NCBI GenBank assembly: GCA_951213105.1
Contig: OX578146.1
Location: 56,737,069-56,801,068, forward strand
Origin: Amaurobius ferox
Lineage: Eukaryota > Arthropoda > Arachnida > Araneae > Amaurobiidae
DNA: 64,000 nt
Direction: 5' to 3'
The position numbers and the translations under genes are program-made. The number at the start of each line of letters is the position of its first letter. The stretch's first letter is position 1. Shown in pieces: positions 34,162 to 45,919 of the stretch. Under the pieces are notes generated by a model. It was not told the DNA's origin. It saw nothing but the letters and a program-made list of their open reading frames with translations, and ran no database searches.

Positions 34162-34801
34162 TGTTTAGAGGACCCGTGTCCAAAAATATTTTAGACTAGC
34201 CGGGGTAGGTGCGAGGATGCCATTATTCATTATTATTGTATGATAATTTTACTTTTTATTATGCTAATTTATGTACGAAACGCCTCAACTCTGTTTTCGA
34301 GAATCACGTACTCACGACTAGCCAGGACTATAAAAGAGGCAACCGTTATACAGAAGGAAATCGGATATTCGTATTGGTATCCAAGAAAGATGAAAGTGTG
34401 AACTGTCGTCGTGCAGCTTCGGCTGTTATCTTTATACGAGAGTGCGCGGGTGTAGTGGTGGCCCTGTTCATTACTGGAAGTACGCATCGAAGTTAGTGCC
34501 TCTACAAGATTGTAAGTATAGATATGTATGGTTTAATAGTTGATTAGTAGTTCTAATTCAGTTCAGTAAGAAAATGTTAGGGTTTAGTCTCAGTATAGAT
34601 ATGGTAGTGCTAGCTTTGTAAATATTCTGTGTATGTAATTGTATTTTGAGTTGTCAGCGAAGTTAGCTGGAATGAAGTACGTGTTTATTAATGTTGTAGA
34701 CCATTCATCGAACTCTATTCAGTAGATTTAAGATTGAAGTGAATACACTGGTGAATAAAATGCGTGATTATGGGAATAGATACCACAAAGGTTACTTTAC
34801 A
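34162..34801 (+). mobile_element. Complete LTR, 640 bp
   Basis: Bounded by TGTTTAGAGG and CTTTACA. It is preceded by GTGGGG (a possible polypurine tract, 34154-34159), with TATAAAAG at 34329-34336 and AATAAA at 34754-34759. Matches the broken LTR at 29383. Directly after it, one base on, comes TGGCAACCCC, which looks like a primer-binding site. Confidence 0.75.
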
Positions 34802-34802
34802 A

Positions 34803-34816
34803 TGGCAACCCCAGAG
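34803..34816 (+). promoter_or_regulatory. Primer-binding-site-like sequence after the LTR
   Basis: TGGCAACCCCAGAG starts two bases after the LTR end. TGG pairs with the CCA end of a tRNA. A primer site is expected after a 5' LTR, not a 3' LTR. Confidence 0.5.
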
Positions 34817-34825
34817 TTGAAACCT

Positions 34826-36084
34826 TTACAAACTTTCGAATAAATTTGGAAAGTTGCCTGTCTGTCTCTGTATGTCTACATTGTCCAAGTGTGACATCTG
34901 TATATTCATGAATAAATTAGCATATCGCAACGAAATTTCATGTAAGAATACATCGTGCAAAAAGACATAATTGCTTAGAATTTTAGTTTGGATGATTAGA
35001 GAACATATTATCATATTGCCGACCGGCTATTTCAAGCCAGAACAATTCCATGCAGCCGGCTATTTTTGCGCTGTTAAATATAAAATTAAAGCATCTACAG
35101 AAGCTTCAATAAACTTTATTTACACAGAATTCGTTGAAATAAAATTTACTACATATATTTAATAACTTCTTCGAGTATGGTATATTGTAAAGCAATTATT
35201 TATGTGCAACGGTACACAATAATTTTTACGAACATATCAAGTCTCTGTGCACTTTCCTTTGAAAGCTCATTCTCTACATATTCTAATCAGAATTTTCCCC
35301 GTTATAAACTATATTTTCTAAAATACGGTAACATGAAAACCGGAGTATACTCTTGACCGGTCAGTAACGTTCGGACATGCAAACACGAGTATACTCGTGA
35401 CAGGTCAGCAAAGTGTTATGCAAATTAGAATACCCTAGCAATTCGAATTCTCTCAATAGAAATGATAATAACGCCTTGAAGAATGATAGTGCTAGTAAAA
35501 TGGAAAATGTTCATTTAGAAATCGCAATTTGCTGGTGCGGCATTACTATATTTATTTCAAGGCATTATTCCTCAATCTTCTACCTTCTTTACCTACCTTC
35601 GTTTCCTCTTCATTGCATTACGGAATGCATTGTTACTCATTTGCCTGAAAGTGAATTACGCCTCATGCTTTTAGAGAGTTAATTTTACTCATTCTTCTTG
35701 AGAGGCATTGTTATTCATTCTTTTACTTAGGTATTGCTCTTCACTCTTCTAGAAATACATTACTATACTCATTCTTTGAGACATGCTTATTTATCAACAT
35801 CTACTCTCTAAGTATGTCAGCTTATATGTATATTTGAATATATGTTTACTTGGTGCTTCATTTGTAAACTGTTTAACTGAATTGATTGATTGTTTGCATT
35901 TTCTTCTTCTTCTCGTCCTTTTGCTATGCCTTTCAGATTATTTCTTGACACTTTATCTCATAAATAAAGAGAGGGGTATCACAAGGCGGTACGTGATGGA
36001 AGATAAAATAGTTTTCTATTACATCACTAGAAGGTATACCAATCATATGACGGAATTAAAAATTAGAAAAGCATTCCCTCCCAT
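34826..36084. other. Intergenic spacer
   Basis: Contains a small hairpin AACTTTCGAATAAATTTGGA-AAGTT near 34830 followed by a short GTCT run (the same hairpin-plus-microsatellite start as families A, B and D), the direct repeat at 35343, and a degenerate ATTGTTATTCATTCTT repeat at about 35630-35800. No gene recognised. Confidence 0.45.
35343..35410. repeat. 44-bp-spaced direct repeat of a double palindrome
   Basis: GAGTATACTCTTGACCGGTC at 35343 and GAGTATACTCGTGACAGGTC at 35387. Each holds the palindrome GAGTATACTC, and the first also has TGACCGGTCA. It could be a binding-site pair, or a remnant of a small repeat. Confidence 0.7.
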
Positions 36085-36605
36085 CTAGCATTATTTTTAT
36101 CAATTTGGCGACATTTTCGTTAATTTGGCAATATTTGAAATAATCGCCAAGTTCGAGGCATCCCGCCAAATTTTTTTCAAAATATTATGGATGGGAAGAG
36201 AAATGGGTTATTCTTATATAGTCGTTTGTTATGTTATTTCCAAGATATTGAATTTTCATCAATTAGTCGGCATTTTCATTTAGCGTCAATTTTATCAATT
36301 TGCCGACAGTTTCCTCAATTTAGAAGCGTTTAAAAAGACTCAACAAGTTGGCGATATGCTACCAAAATTCGTCGCCAGAATTTCGCCAAGTGTTACTGAC
36401 GGAAAAATATGTTATTCTTATAGTAGATTCTTATATTTTTTCCAATATATTGAATTTTCAAGAATTAGTCGTCATTTTTACCAACTTGGCGACATTTTTA
36501 TCAATTTATCGACATTTGCGTCAATTTGGCAACATTTAAAAAATCTCGCCAAGTTGGCAATATTCGGCTAATTTCGGCACCAAAATTTTGCCAAGCGTTT
36601 CCCAG
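36085..36605 (+). repeat. Tandem F module, about 205-bp unit, two and a half copies
   Basis: Repeated block with AATTAGTCGTCATTTTTACC, several TTTGGCGACATTTT phrases, TCGCCAAGTTGGCAATATTC and CGCCAAGCGTT. Full units begin near 36200 and 36405, a partial one near 36110. The same block sits inside the family B-prime copies at about 57290-57450 and, inverted, 60930-61120, and a degenerate version lies at 37490-37750. It is a module shared between repeat families. Confidence 0.8.
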
Positions 36606-37922
36606 AGATAGATAGATAAACATACATATAAATCAAGGTGTTTATATTATAAACTAGCAGCATACACGTCCTTCGTACGGAGTATATAATATAAAAAAAC
36701 TTATAATTCGCAATCATGTGCAAATTCTGATAAAATATTAAATTTATTGCTCATAAAGAGAAGTTTAAGAATATCTGTTCTCACTATGCAAAATTATCTT
36801 CACGGGCAAATCTGAAGAATGAAATATCCTGGCCCCTTTTGTAAACAAATTCACACACAAAAAAAAGAATTGAATCAATATATGCAACCACGTACTACTT
36901 ATATTGTCGCAAATTAGAAAATATGCCAGTGTGTTAGTAGAAGCTTAAACATATTGTAATATGAGTCTTAAAAATATTTACCAAAATAAAAAAGATGACG
37001 TAATAAATTGAAAGTATCAAAAATCCCCGTAATCTTAATACCAGAAGGTCGTAATTGATTCCAATATATGCCAATATATATAAAAATTTTGCCAATATAC
37101 CTGTACTACTTATATTGTCGTAGATTAGAAGATATACCCGTGCATTTGTAGAAGATTACTTGTACAACGTACTATATATGAGTTTCAACAACTTTCGTCA
37201 TAATGAAACAATGGCATAATAATTTGAAAATATCAATAATTCCTGAATCAACTGTCCCCGAAATATCAATAATAATGATGTTTAAACCTGAAGACCGTAA
37301 TTGATATTATCCAGTCAAAAATGCAATGTCAATGAAATTTATTTTATATACATATTTTTATTAGATTTAATAAAAATCGTATGACACATAACACATTGGA
37401 TCCGTTGCTAAGCGACATGATATCATCCGCTTCAAATAAATTGATGGAAATCATGTCGTCTGAATAATGTGATCTCCATGGAAGGTTTGGCGACATTTTC
37501 GTCTCCATGATATTTTTATGGATTTACAAATATTTTTATCAATTTAGTGATATTAAAAAAATTAGTTAAATGCGTTACTAAGTAGGATGGATGGACTGAC
37601 CGACAAATGCTACAGAAACATCATTTCAGTACTCTATTCTAAAAAAACAAATTTAATTTCATTGATTTGGGTCATTTTTATTAATTTGGAGATATTTCCT
37701 CTAATTTGGTAAAGTTTAAGAAAAGTTACCAAGTTATTTAGAGATATTCCGCTAAATTCGTAGCTCTAAATTTGCAGATCAGAAGAATAAAATATCCATA
37801 TCCCGTCAGTATATATACTAAATGAAAACACTAAAATTGTATTAGAATATACATACATCCGTTCTACTCTTTTTCTGCTTCAACAATCGGCTAAATGAAT
37901 TTATTGGGTAAACACAATATAT

Positions 37923-38165
37923 GAGTTTATAAGCTAAACACAATATATGAGCTTTGAAACCTCTTTGCTAAAATAAATAAAAGTGTGATGTACGCAGTTA
38001 GCAATATATATAATTAAAAGAACAATCAAACCGTTTATTTATTATGAGTTTATTAGCTAAACACAATATATGAGCTTGAAACCTCTTTGCTAAAATAAAT
38101 AAAAGTAATGTACGCAGTCCGCAATATATATAATTAAAAGAACAATTAAACCGTTCACTTATAAA
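37923..38165 (+). repeat. 123-bp tandem duplication
   Basis: GAGTTTATAAGCTAAACACA at 37923 and GAGTTTATTAGCTAAACACA at 38046 start two nearly identical units, both ending in ATATAATTAAAAGAACAATC or AATT variants. Confidence 0.88.
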
Positions 38166-38573
38166 ATATATTTTTACATCCATTTATTTATTATGCAAAT
38201 AGAAAAAATAATAATAATCATTAACAAACACTTTTAATTCCATTCCTTTGCCGAGCAACATGATATAAGATAGAATCTTCCTCATAAAATGCGAAATTAA
38301 ATAACCATTTTAATTTCTTTATACTTCTAATCGTTGAGTAAAAGCCTGTGAAATACATGGAGGTTAATACATGTAAAAACATGGAGGTAGATTTTTCCAT
38401 TTAAATTCATGTTTCAAACAATTCATGCTTTCAGATAGTGACTATTTAATGCAAAAATCCTGCATCAAACTCAAAAATAAAGTTTTAATTCCCTTTGACG
38501 CTTTAAACAAACGATTTTTATCCTTTCCGTTTGGATAAACCACGGAGTTGGAGAGTAGAACTCCTATAAAAAA

Positions 38574-38868
38574 AGTTCCGTTTTTCATTAATATCTCGAC
38601 AACCCCTGGTCTTAGAAACTTGAAACTTGGGCAAATATTATGGGGGGCTATTTCAAGGTAACCCACAAAATTTCATTAAATTCGGTTCAGCCGTTCTCTC
38701 GTGATGATGAGACAAACGAAAGTTTCGTTTTTTACTAATATCTCGAGAACCACTGTTTGTAAAAATTCCAACCATAGACTAAATTTTAAGTGGGGCTATT
38801 TCTAGGCTACCCACAAAATTTCATCAAATTCGGTTCAGCCGTTCTCCCGTGATGATGGGACAAACAGA
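38574..38868 (+). repeat. Tandem pair of the closing block, about 147 bp
   Basis: GTTTCGTTTTTTACTAATAT and GTTCCGTTTTTCATTAATAT start two units that both contain CCCACAAAATTTCATYAAATT and end TGATGATGRGACAAAC. Confidence 0.85.
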
Positions 38869-38902
38869 CAGACAGACAGATTTTCAATTTTATTTATATA
38901 GA

Positions 38903-39483
38903 TTGCATTAATGATTTAAAGATTTGAGCAAGGGAAGTTAAAATATAAACTCTGCTCCAATCATCATTTTAACAAACATTCCTGCAAATAATTTGTATTA
39001 ATCACTTGAGGCCGAGAAAAATGCCCCATACCAATACGCTTTCAAATTTTGTATTTGTAAACCTTTTAACCAATTCAGGTAAAATTTGATATACAGGGGT
39101 CTAAATGAGTTGTAGTGTTAACGCTTTTAACATAGTATAACTAAAAAGGGGCATTGGAGTAGGGGGCACTGGAAATATTTATCACCTATCATTTCCATCC
39201 AGATCATTCTGTTATATTTCATTTGAAAGGTACAAGTATAATATAAAATATAACATTTTTAATACTAAACATGGAAACAGCACTGGAAAGTACCATTTTT
39301 TACTGTTCATGTATCCATTATTACTGTGACAAACGTGTAAAATGCCCTCTCTGGAATCTCTTTTGAAAACCAGACGGAGAAAACACCCTTAGAAACAACA
39401 TTTCCTGTGACTTAACTCTCTGGTTTCCATATGCTAAAATTCGGAGGGGTTGCCAGATTTGTCGATTTATCGCCCATTTGGCG
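38903..39483. other. Intergenic spacer
   Basis: No gene recognised. Less AT-rich toward 39340-39480, just before the promoter described next. Confidence 0.45.
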
Positions 39484-39487
39484 AATT

Positions 39488-39725
39488 TTTGAAGGTTCGA
39501 AAACGAGCTCTAAATAACGAATATTCTCCGAAATACGAGCCCCTTCCAGAAGTTTCTGTTGAGAGTATATAAAAGGAGTCATCACTCAGTTGGAGAGCGG
39601 ATGACGTGATACGAGTACATTGAGCTGTGATATACGTTAGTGTGTTGAGACTATTATAGGTTGTTTCATGAAATTAGTGGAACATTTAATTGTAGTATCG
39701 ATAATATATACTATTTTTTAATAAA
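39488..39725 (+). promoter_or_regulatory. Heat-shock-element / TATA promoter with early polyA signal
   Basis: Three contiguous pentamers CTTCC-AGAAG-TTTCT (39543-39557) form a perfect heat-shock element. A weaker site TGAAG-GTTCG lies at 39490-39499. TATATAAAAG follows at 39566-39575, then TCACTCAGTTGG with an initiator-like TCAGTT at 39586-39591, which is rather close to the TATA box. AATAAA stands at 39720. Known hsp genes have this element order, but no hsp coding region follows. An LTR with a stress-responsive U3 is the main alternative. Activity is not shown by sequence. Confidence 0.5.
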
Positions 39726-39729
39726 AATT

Positions 39730-42700
39730 CCGTTATATTTTTATTTAAAAAATTATAAACAAAAATTCACATTCAAGTTTATATTAAAGCAATGTATCTG
39801 AAGATACATATTTTCCTAGTAAATGATATTCAATTTTACTTTATAAACTTTGTTATATATCATGTCAATTACGCAGTAGTAACAAACATTCTAGGCCTTA
39901 TATATCTTTAATAATGACTTATTTGTTATAAATATATATGACATTACATTTTTCAAAAGTTATTTTCCGAAGTTTCTTCATAAATAACTTTTATAAAAAA
40001 CGTGGCTATGTTTACCACAGGAAGTGAATCATCTATTTCTGATATACCTATCATAATTTAAATCTACTATAAAATATTTTATAATGTAGCTGCTATTTAC
40101 CAAAGCTAAGTTATTTTCTTCTTTTATTGACCAAAAATTATGTATAAAATGACTTTCAGTTTCAGGTTAAAGAAAATTATAGATAGAAAGTTTTCTTGTG
40201 AAATGAGATGATTTAGATCCCTCATATGTTAAAGTGACTTTAAAAATGATGGTAGTTTATGACACAAATTTAAGTACAAATAAAGGCATATACTAAATAA
40301 CAATGCCAACATATGGTAGACTAGGATTACGCGCAGATTGTTTTGCCGAACGAGTTTGTTCTCATTATGTGCACATTACATGAAAAGAAAAAAAATGCTA
40401 ATTGCCAGAATTTTCTGTGATTCTATGGAAACCAAAAAGTGCAACCGTACCACATTTACGTATTATCGAGGCCGTCTAGGTTACCTAAAGGGTGTTAAGC
40501 AGTTACAAAAAAATCCGGAAAAATCACAAATAAACAATATATAGAAAAACGTATAAAAAGCAATGCACATAGACATACATGGACACTATATATATATACA
40601 GCACACCTAATACATCTAATTTCTTAAAAAATTATTTTAAACTACACGGTGAACCAACAACCCCCTGGATTGTCAAAGAACATGCCTGTAGGGGGAGTTG
40701 CCCAGTTGGCGTGTGTGGCTATGTCCATGACCCTTACAACCATGTCTGAGATGAACTTTTGAGAAATTTAAAGGGTTCCCAGACAGCGATATTTTAAGAA
40801 GTCTGCAATTTCAAAATAATCTGCCAAATAATTGGCTGCAGAATATTGCCGAAGAACAAGCGACCCGATCTCGGTCTGTGATAACGGAGTGATTTAGCTA
40901 GTGAAACGTTTATCTTTCATCAAAATATATTTCAAGTGGACTCAACATATCACTATTCTTCAATTTTTGTCAAATGACTTTTTCGGATCATCAAGACCTC
41001 CCTATTCCTCCGCTGTTCTATACAGTATAGTATTTTCTTCGTCATAATCTTCTGTAAAATGAAATTGTGCAAATTGCTGGTAGTGGAAAAATTTCAATTT
41101 TGTTATTATGTCGTCAATAATTCATTTCACTCAACCTGCAGAGACACATTTATTCGTTGGTATCGCATAGACTATAGAGCTTAAATCCTAAGGGGGCATC
41201 CAACCACTAATTTCCAGTTGACCGGAAAAAGCTTTATCCATTGCGTTCCCAGACGGTATCTTTTGTTATATATGTATTTCAAGGAGACCCTACAGTCTTT
41301 CCAAAAAAAATCTTATCCTGGTAATAAGGTGATACCCGTAATTTGCAAATTTGAAAACCTTATCGCCATTAATACTAACGTCAAAGTTTTAGACAACAAA
41401 CGTACCTCCATTAAATTTGCATATAACTACAATAACGTTATATTCATTAAATACACTGAATTGATATAAAACAATTTAATATTCAAACTCATATCCTGTA
41501 ACAATGAATATGTAGTTATGAATAGCACTTCAAATTGCTAGGAACAACTGAAAATAATTTACAGATAGCGTGACAAAAAAGAGCAATAGATATCTTCTTG
41601 AAAAAGCAAATCGTGACCAACCCTTTCCATATCTTTGATACAGACGCCATAACATTTTGCCTTAATCTATAATTTTAGAAGATTCTCTTTGTTGAGATTT
41701 CATTTTTGGAAAGAGTGAGTATGAAATATTCCTTGCAGACATGCAGCGTGTTGTGCTGTGATGGATGGTATGAAAAGTTTATCGGGTCACAGGAAATTAT
41801 ATGCTTCTTGCCAAGAAAGATTTTTACCGTTCCTCATATGTTTTCGTACTTTTCACGGGAAGAAGTTTTATTCAATTATTTTTACTATAAAAATATGGTG
41901 CAGATAAAGTGAAGTGTCAGATGGACAATCATTTAGAAAAGTGTTTTTGAAGCAAGAGAGCGAAATGAAAACCCATTTTACTTTTGACTAGACGCCGACT
42001 TGCTGTTCTCTGTTGGTCTTTGAGTCTATCTGTCTATCTGAGTCTATCTGTCTATCTTGTTTGACGATAACTCGATTAAAAATATTCGATTCCTTTTAGA
42101 ATTGGATATTTGCTGTAAATTATATTTTAGAAGTTGAGTTTGTTGCTAAATTTGATAGGATAAAAATTGCATGTGCTACTGAGGCTTTACTAGTATACTA
42201 AGTTCTACAATACCTCCTTTAAAATGTAACCGATTTTTTTTAGTATTTTAACTATAGCTCAGTTTAAATTCTATACAGATTTAATTTAATTACTTTAAGT
42301 TTTAAATACTGTCTTTACAGCATCAGATACAATACCAATGTGCAATATGTATATGTTTCAAGTAGACCGTAAAGTATTTCGCTCTCCCTCCCCCAAATAA
42401 AAACCCTGCATTGACAACACTGTGATACCTAGACCTTGCTATTTTGAAGACGTTATGGCTATTAATAAAAGTGAGTAAAGAACCTTAAGGTACTTGCCAG
42501 AAAAATGATACAACTAAGACCCCTACGGCATCAACTCAAAGTAGCCTGGCGGCCAAGTCAAACACACAAAGATTATGTGTTTAAATCTAACTTCTATATT
42601 AATAACACATAAGTAATACAGCGACTGGCTATAGAAATAAGTAATTATGTTTGAAGAAACATACATTTGATCGCACAGGTTCTTCAGTGAATGAATTTAA

Positions 42701-43249
42701 ATTCTAAGACAGTACGGGCATAGTGATACAATTGAATATATTGATACTCGTTGTTAACATAATACGAATGCACAATTCTTATCACTTTCATCTGAGGATG
42801 TTGGTAGTCGCCAGAAGAGAACTCTGGTGGTCTATATCCTTTACTTCTCAGTTATACACCTCGGCCAGTTTCATTTATCACTAGCTGATTGATCACATGA
42901 ACAGACTGGGAATATAGAATGCTGTCTCCTATTAAAGTGACTGCGAATTGTGAGAATTTCAAAATGAATTCGCATACCCCTGTATAATTAATAAACCGAA
43001 ACTGATCCTGTTCTACCATCAGGATTGCTGAAACTTGTTAGCCGGTTCAGGATTGGTATACAAAACCGAACCAGTAAGAAATTGTCAATTCAAAGTAAAT
43101 CATAATTTGGAACGCAAAGTGAGTGAAACCATAACCAAAGATTGTACAGACAAGTGTTATAGTATTATACTAGCCGAATACCCGTTGAAAATCAACCGTC
43201 CCGCATTAAGCAACCCCTGAATAATGTAAATTTTTAAATAATTCAAGTG
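39730..43249. other. Intergenic, with a paralogous noncoding pair
   Basis: No convincing gene. The frames at 40338-40544, 41218-41469, 41706-41912 and 43035-43220 have no recognised domain. Segments 41255-41400 and 42345-42490 share ordered blocks (ATGTATTTCAAGGAGACC / ATGTTTCAAGTAGACC, GGTGATACCCGTAATTTGCA / TGTGATACCTAGACCTTGC, CGCCATTAATA / GGCTATTAATA), so they are copies of one repeat. A short GTCTATCT run at about 42025-42058 is followed by GACGATAACTCGATTAAAAA, probably another microsatellite-bearing repeat. Confidence 0.45.
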
Positions 43250-45360
43250 TCACATTTAATCAGAAAATCGAAAATTTTGGTGTGCGGAATCCCCTAAAGG
43301 GGGAATTTTTGAGAAACTGAAATTACTCACATTCTTCCTTTCGAACTATCTAAATGTAGACCAAATTCGAAGTCTTTATCTCATACTGAAGGATGCAATG
43401 TTATCATTTCGCCTTTCGAACGTTTTTATGAGGAGCACCCTCTTAAATGAACATTTATTAAAAAAACTTAATTCGTCTTGGGTTTTTTATCAAATGATTA
43501 TCCCATATACCAAATTTCAAGCCTCTATCGAATATAAAAGTTGGCGTTTTTCATTTATTAATCAAATCGAACATTTTGGTGTGTGACACACCCTAAAGTA
43601 GCAAATATTGGAAATCTGAAATTGCACACTTTTTCCTTTCGAACGATATACCCATATACCAAATTTGAAGTCTCTATCTCAGCGCAAAGCATGTCTGTCT
43701 ATCATTTCACTTTGCGAACGGTTTGGTATGATGAACCCCCCAGAATTAGAAATATTGGAAATTTTATATTCCACACTCTCTTTCTTTTGAACTATCTACC
43801 TGTACATCAAATTTGAAGTTTCTATTTCATCGCGAAGCATATTTTTTTTATCATTTTACTTTTCTAATATTTTCGTGTGTAGTAGCCACCCCCTTAAATG
43901 AACAGTTTTGAAAAACACTTTTCTAGTGCTTTTTACCAGATGATTGTCCCCATATCAAAAATCAAACCTCTATTGCATTTTAAAAGGAGGATTCTCATTT
44001 ATTCGGAAAATCGAAAATTTGGGTTTACGGAATCCTCTAAAGTAGAAAACATCGGAAAACTGACATTGTACATGCTCTTCCTTTCAAATTATCTACCCGT
44101 ACACCAAATTTGAATTCTCTATCGCATCACGTACATGGTTTTTCATCATTTCTCATTTCGAATGGTTTTCTCTAGAACACTCCTTTAAATGCACATTTTT
44201 TAAAAACTATTTTTTCTTCAGTATTTTCATCACATGATTAGCCCATTTACTAAATTTCAAGCCTCTATTTCATTGTAAAGGTGCCGTTTTTCATTTGTCC
44301 GTCAAATTGAATGTTTTAGTGAGCGTCAACACCTACAATAGCATATGTTGGAAAACTGAAATTGCGCACATTCTTCCTTTCCAACTATTTCCCCTTATAC
44401 TAAATTTAAAGTCACTATGTCATCGAGAAGCATGCTATTCCTATCATTTCACCTTTCGAATGTTTGTGTGTTGTTGTTGCTATTGAGACCCAGACCGTCC
44501 GACCTACCAGAAAGGTGTAAGGTCACCGTTTGGACGGCCGGGAAGTGCCACTCAATAGAGACCTGAACCCAGTGGGGGAGGAATCCACAGGTACCGTACC
44601 CTCCTTCCCTTACCACCAACCTTTCGGAACGACTTACGGACCCACATGTTTAACGTGACCGTACCCCGCATGAACACGGGAATGTTTGTGTGTGAAGTAC
44701 CCACCCCCTTATATATACATTTTTGAAAAACGTCATTCTTCTTGGGTTTTCTATCAGATGATTCGCCCATATGCCGAATAGCAAGCCTCCGTCACGTTTT
44801 AAAAGAGGCGTTTCCCCTTTATTCCGAAATCGAATATTTTGGTGTGCGGCCCCTCCGAAAGTAAAAAATATTGGAAAACTGAATTTGTACACTTTCTTTC
44901 ATCCAAGCTGTCTACCCGGAGATCGAATTTTAAATCTTTATCTCATCCCGAAGTATGCTTTTTATCAATTCAGCTTTCGAAGGTTTTCTCTGAACACCCC
45001 TCTTAAACGAACATTTTTGAAAAACTATATTCGTCTTAGGTGTTTTCAACAAAATATTAGCCCATATACCAAATTTTAAGACTCTGTCAAATTTTAAAGG
45101 AGCCGTTTCTTATTTATTCGGTAAATCGAACATTTTAGTGTGAAGCACCCCCTTAAGTAGAAAATATTGGAAATCTGAAATTGCACACTTTCTTCCTTTA
45201 GAATAATTTACCCATATACCAAATTTGAAGTCTTCATCTCTGCGCTAAGCATACTTTTCCAAGATTTCACTTTTCGAACATTTTGGTTTGGAACACACCC
45301 TCTACAGAACATTTTCGAAAAATTCGAATTTTCCAGAGGGTTTTATCGAACGATCGACCC
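43250..45360 (+). repeat. Dimeric satellite, about 150-bp monomers in a 298-bp higher-order unit
   Basis: Two monomer types alternate. Type a opens near TAAAGTAGAAAATATTGGAA and continues CTGAAATTGCACACTTTCTT; type b opens AATGAACATTTTTGAAAAAC and has a TTCGTCTTGGGTTTTTTATC block. Both hold CCATATACCAAATTTSAAG, so they share an ancestor. Type a starts near 43290, 43589, 43738, 44035, 44333, 44853 and 45150. Spacing is about 298 bp, except one 149-bp step where a b monomer is missing and one step enlarged by a SINE insertion. The short frames across it are incidental. Confidence 0.9.
44472..44679 (-). mobile_element. 5'-truncated SINE inserted in the satellite
   Basis: 208 bp of the 5S/tRNA SINE body and end, in minus orientation, truncated before its tRNA-like part. 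GAATGTTTGTGTGT occurs on both sides (44458-44471 and 44680-44693), a perfect 14-bp target duplication. 5' truncation with a long duplication is the mark of target-primed reverse transcription by a LINE-type enzyme. Confidence 0.93.
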
Positions 45361-45365
45361 GTTTT

Positions 45366-45411
45366 TGTTGATGTTGTTGAGATCCAGACCGTTCAGGCCT
45401 ACCAGAAAAAA
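45366..45411 (-). mobile_element. SINE 3'-end fragment
   Basis: GTTGATGTTGTTGAGATCCA followed by GACCGTTCAGGCCTACCAGA matches the SINE terminus. Sequence after it (to about 45600) matches repeat E. Confidence 0.7.
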
Positions 45412-45773
45412 GTCCATCGAAAAGTCTTCCCAGGCATTGAAGAACCCTGTGGCCTAGAAGGGAAAAACTTTGCATATTTACAGTATCGACCAAGTGACAG
45501 GATCTAACTGATCTTATTTTAGAAAAAGTGACTGTGTTCGACATTAAGTGCCATACATTGTTAAAGAAAATTAAACCAATTAAAATACAGTTGCGAGCTT
45601 TTCTATGAGTGTGATGTTTCCTGTCTCGCAGTCTAAAATAGTGTATAGTTTGATTTTATTATGATATTCACTTCTTATGGTGTGTTTTCAGTTTTGAACG
45701 CGTGTTTTATTTCAAATGGTTGGAATAACCTTTATTAAAGCTGTTTTCTTTTATATAAATACATATATAACAT

Positions 45774-45880
45774 GCACAGAGAAAGTATTGTAATGTGGTT
45801 GAAGATTCTAATTTTAGTTTTCGAAAGATTTGAAGTTTTGAATACCGTAGAAAGCAATCACAGTGTTTTGACGCATGTTA
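45774..45880 (+). repeat. Family B / B-prime 5' fragment
   Basis: GAGAAAGTATTGTAATGTGG and TTTTAGTTTTCGAAAGATTT follow the order of the first 100 bp of families B and B-prime. Truncated and diverged. Confidence 0.5.
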
Positions 45881-45919
45881 GCATACTGTATATATATCCA
45901 TCAGTTTGTATGTTTTTGA

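Larger units (their letters stand above)
29383..34801 (+). mobile_element. Decayed Ty3/gypsy-like LTR retrotransposon
   Basis: Order: broken 5' LTR (29383-29703), nested foldback element (29704-30531), leader, gag-like frames, protease-like frame, a charged region of unknown role, and an LTR (34162-34801). The two LTR parts match over about 320 bp with scattered differences. Gag followed by a retropepsin-like domain with the LIDT motif fits the Ty3/gypsy group. There is room for only about 800 bp between the last frame and the 3' LTR, and no reverse transcriptase or integrase is seen, so it is a non-autonomous or internally deleted member. Frameshifts and stops show it is dead. Confidence 0.8.
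36651..38902 (+). mobile_element. Family C dispersed repeat, long copy
   Basis: Opens AAACTAGCAGCATACACGTC with TTCGTACGG and closes with the double block CATCAAATTCGGTTCAGCCG / TTCTCCCGTGATGATG, an (ACAG)n run and TTTATTTATATAGATTGC. The closing block is typical of a repeat type widespread in arthropods. Inside lie a 123-bp tandem duplication (37923-38165) and degenerate F-module sequence. No coding potential is seen. It could be several elements merged, because the length far exceeds the 640-bp relative at 52030. Confidence 0.55.

Noticed and set aside
29383..34801. Endogenous retrovirus with envelope gene
   Set aside because: No envelope-like frame, signal peptide or membrane segment follows the protease region. 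The element is an LTR retrotransposon remnant.
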